This document shows, piece after piece, positions 54,964 through 56,604 of a stretch of 56,604 nt of DNA. The stretch's first letter is position 1. Each line of letters opens with the position of its first letter. Source of the stretch: Pirellulaceae bacterium (GTDB taxonomy: Bacteria > Planctomycetota > Planctomycetia > Pirellulales > Pirellulaceae); assembly GCA_013002105.1 (NCBI GenBank), contig JABDKS010000835.1, positions 1 through 56,604 of the forward strand, in the 5' to 3' direction. Under the pieces are notes generated by a model that saw only the letters and a program-made list of their open reading frames with translations, did not search any database and was not told the origin of the DNA. The position numbers and the translations under genes were made by a program.

Positions 54964-56604
54964 TAATTGCCACGATTCGTCAAAGAAGCCTTCGGCAGCG
55001 ATCTCGCCGGCAAAGATACTTCGATCCTGATCATCATCGACTTTCAGCACCGCCCAATCGGGCAACATCGCGATCTGACGCGAGTTACTGACGTTGGAAA
55101 ATTCGCGAAACGTCATCCCGCTATTAACCACCAGATAGCGTGCGGGATTCTTCGGATTCGGAAAACAAAACACCGCGGCATGCGTCGCGGGATCGAACGA
55201 CCGGTCACCCAATTTCAGCTCGTCACGCGTCCACTGCAACGGCAACCCGCCGGCGACCTTGTTCAAATAGCGATTGCTGACAAAATCGCCAAAGCAGACC
55301 AAGTGATTCGTCGCAATTTGCTCGTCTGTCAGATCAACATCTTTGACCACGCGAACGTTCCCGCGCATCAAACGTCGCCAACGGTCTTGTGCATAGGCGA
55401 GTTCGCGGTTCATCCAACGCTGGACCACACCGTGGGCAGCAGGTCGACTGGGCACGACAAACACGAATCGCTCCTGAAATGCGTCGTCGATCGGCCCCTG
55501 CAATCCTGGGCGTTTGCGAAGCTCCGTCGAATCATCACCCACCCACTGCGTCCACTGTTGCTCCCGCACCAAGTCGCATTGTAACCCGGGCTCCTTTTCC
55601 GCATCGGCAACGTAAAACCGTTCGCCGTCGATGTCCAGCGCGACCTCTTGCTGATCGCCCCACTGCGAGTCGGCAAAATCCATTCGCAAGTGCGTGACCC
55701 CGTCGGTTTTCAGCACGAGCGTTCCATTGTCGCGCATTCGCGCATTGACATGACCGGCCGACCAATGCTGCACCAATCCGGTGATGGTTAGCCAATCCGC
55801 CTGCGCGTACCGCAACGTGTACGTTCGAAAGTCAATTGATCGTCGTGGTGACTCGGTTGGCTCGCTGGACTTGGCCGCCAATTTTGTGTCGATGATATCT
55901 CGCGATGGCGCGTCAATCTTGTGGCCCATGCCTTTGCCAATCACGTAGTCCCAGTCAAACCCCAACTTCTTGCCTTCCTGCAAAACACGATCAGCCGCCT
56001 GCCGCTGCTTGTCAATCTCGCCACTGTAGGCAATCAGGTAAGTGTTTTGCAGATTCGCCGTCCAAGGCAGCACGTCATAGAGTTTCATGGTCTTGGCGCG
56101 CGCGTCGGTCAATGCAAACGGCATCTTGTCGGTCCATTGCTGGTACACAATCGTATCGACAAATCCCGCGCCCGGATTGGCGGCGAACCACTGCGTTGGA
56201 TGATGCGCCGCCAAGTGCCAGCACCCCGCCCCGCCCATCGAAAATCCGCGAATCGCGATTCGATTGGGATCCACGTTCAGCAATTTGCGGACATGGCCAA
56301 GCGACTCGAAAACGTCCGTCTCGCCGGCAAATTTAAACGCATTGCAGTGACGGCCAAAGGGATGCAGGACGATCGTGTCGACCGGTGCACACGGTCCGAC
56401 CTTTGTCATTCGCTCAGTCAAAAACGCGACTTCCAGTTTCGTATCGCCGCGACCATGCAACCAAACGTCCAGTCGGCGAGGTGATGTATTCTCGTAGTGA
56501 CTTGGCAATACCAGAGCATAAGGCTGCACGGAGTCGTCAATCGACGAAATGAAACCACCGACGACCAGGGTCGACTCGTCGACAGCGGGCGGCTGGCTAC
56601 GCAG
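54952..56604 (-). CDS. Alpha/beta-hydrolase (prolyl oligopeptidase-type esterase), 5' partial
   Basis: The frame is open to the right edge (56604), so the N-terminus and any signal peptide are outside the window. The alpha/beta hydrolase core begins with SVQPYALVLPSHYE and RRLDVWLHGRGD (oxyanion loop), then PFGRHCNAFKFAGETD, and the nucleophile elbow GFSMGG in RIAIRGFSMGGAGCWHLAAHHP. The His of the triad may be in GKGMGHKID. The C-terminal half, about 270 residues, is a beta-sandwich-like region (DFRTYTLRYAQADWLTITGL; NHLVCFGDFVSNRYLNKVAGGLPLQW). This fits planctomycete secreted esterases or peptidases. It converges on the methyltransferase gene. Confidence 0.85.
   Translation of the reverse strand: MRSQPPAVDESTLVVGGFISSIDDSVQPYALVLPSHYENTSPRRLDVWLHGRGDTKLEVAFLTERMTKVGPCAPVDTIVLHPFGRHCNAFKFAGETDVFESLGHVRKLLNVDPNRIAIRGFSMGGAGCWHLAAHHPTQWFAANPGAGFVDTIVYQQWTDKMPFALTDARAKTMKLYDVLPWTANLQNTYLIAYSGEIDKQRQAADRVLQEGKKLGFDWDYVIGKGMGHKIDAPSRDIIDTKLAAKSSEPTESPRRSIDFRTYTLRYAQADWLTITGLVQHWSAGHVNARMRDNGTLVLKTDGVTHLRMDFADSQWGDQQEVALDIDGERFYVADAEKEPGLQCDLVREQQWTQWVGDDSTELRKRPGLQGPIDDAFQERFVFVVPSRPAAHGVVQRWMNRELAYAQDRWRRLMRGNVRVVKDVDLTDEQIATNHLVCFGDFVSNRYLNKVAGGLPLQWTRDELKLGDRSFDPATHAAVFCFPNPKNPARYLVVNSGMTFREFSNVSNSRQIAMLPDWAVLKVDDDQDRSIFAGEIAAEGFFDESWQLPTP

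Overview
This window reads as a chromosomal segment of a planctomycete, most likely family Pirellulaceae (the Rhodopirellula/Stieleria group). The evidence is the gene content: a BBP7-type outer-membrane barrel, an exported protein with the planctomycete N-terminal LE-x-LE-x-R-x-LA motif, PVC-type cytochrome-dehydrogenase proteins, Tat-exported Gfo/Idh/MocA oxidoreductases, a paired ECF sigma factor and Ser/Thr kinase, and a DUF4175-like protein with a very large Gly/Asn/Gln/Ser/Asp-rich region. Many genes lack a Shine-Dalgarno sequence or start at GTG/TTG, and GC is moderate. I see no rRNA, tRNA, transposase, integrase, phage gene or CRISPR array. This is an assignment from family knowledge; no database was searched.

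Layout. 1-8.1 kb: 3' part of a membrane protein joining a PqqD-like segment, an M50 site-2-protease core and an HlyD-like adaptor; DUF3467 and LURP-one proteins; an intergenic minisatellite; argH; a 900-residue exported protein of unknown function. 8.1-16.8 kb: a coupled metal-binding-like protein and CbiX-type chelatase pair, the BBP7 barrel, and a 1.8-kilo-residue surface protein with eleven DUF11 repeats. 16.8-28.3 kb: mostly exported proteins (DUF3500-like, Gfo/Idh/MocA, PVC-type heme/propeller protein, TPR/FG-GAP/UnbV lipoprotein, a CXXCH protein), probably for extracytoplasmic redox or polymer metabolism. 28.3-33.2 kb: small conserved proteins and a possible glycan-modifying group (TylF-type methyltransferase, second methyltransferase, convergent glycosyltransferase).

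33.7-40.5 kb is a co-directional housekeeping block: DAHP synthase, tpiA, secG, yicC, gmk, rpoZ, coaC-type decarboxylase, CBS-regulated family II pyrophosphatase. Several pairs overlap by a few bases. 40.5-47.6 kb: PQQ-like propeller protein, a SixA-type phosphatase overlapping a metallophosphoesterase, an ECF sigma factor overlapping its kinase, and dihydroorotase. 47.7-56.6 kb: the DUF4175-like protein, a helix-turn-helix regulator followed at once by a short-chain dehydrogenase, a methyltransferase, and a 5'-truncated alpha/beta hydrolase at the right edge.

The strongest points beyond routine annotation are: (1) the PqqD-like/M50/HlyD fusion; (2) short tandem repeats of 15, 16 and 18 bp in both intergenic and coding DNA, including the SecG tail; (3) non-canonical residues at expected catalytic or metal sites in two core enzymes (Gln for His in dihydroorotase, Ser for Asn in the CoaC PAMN motif); (4) a CxxxC metal-binding-like protein coupled to a chelatase; and (5) the sigma factor-kinase overlap. 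I found no complete, clearly new defence or biosynthetic system. The fusion protein and the exported 900-residue protein are the best leads.
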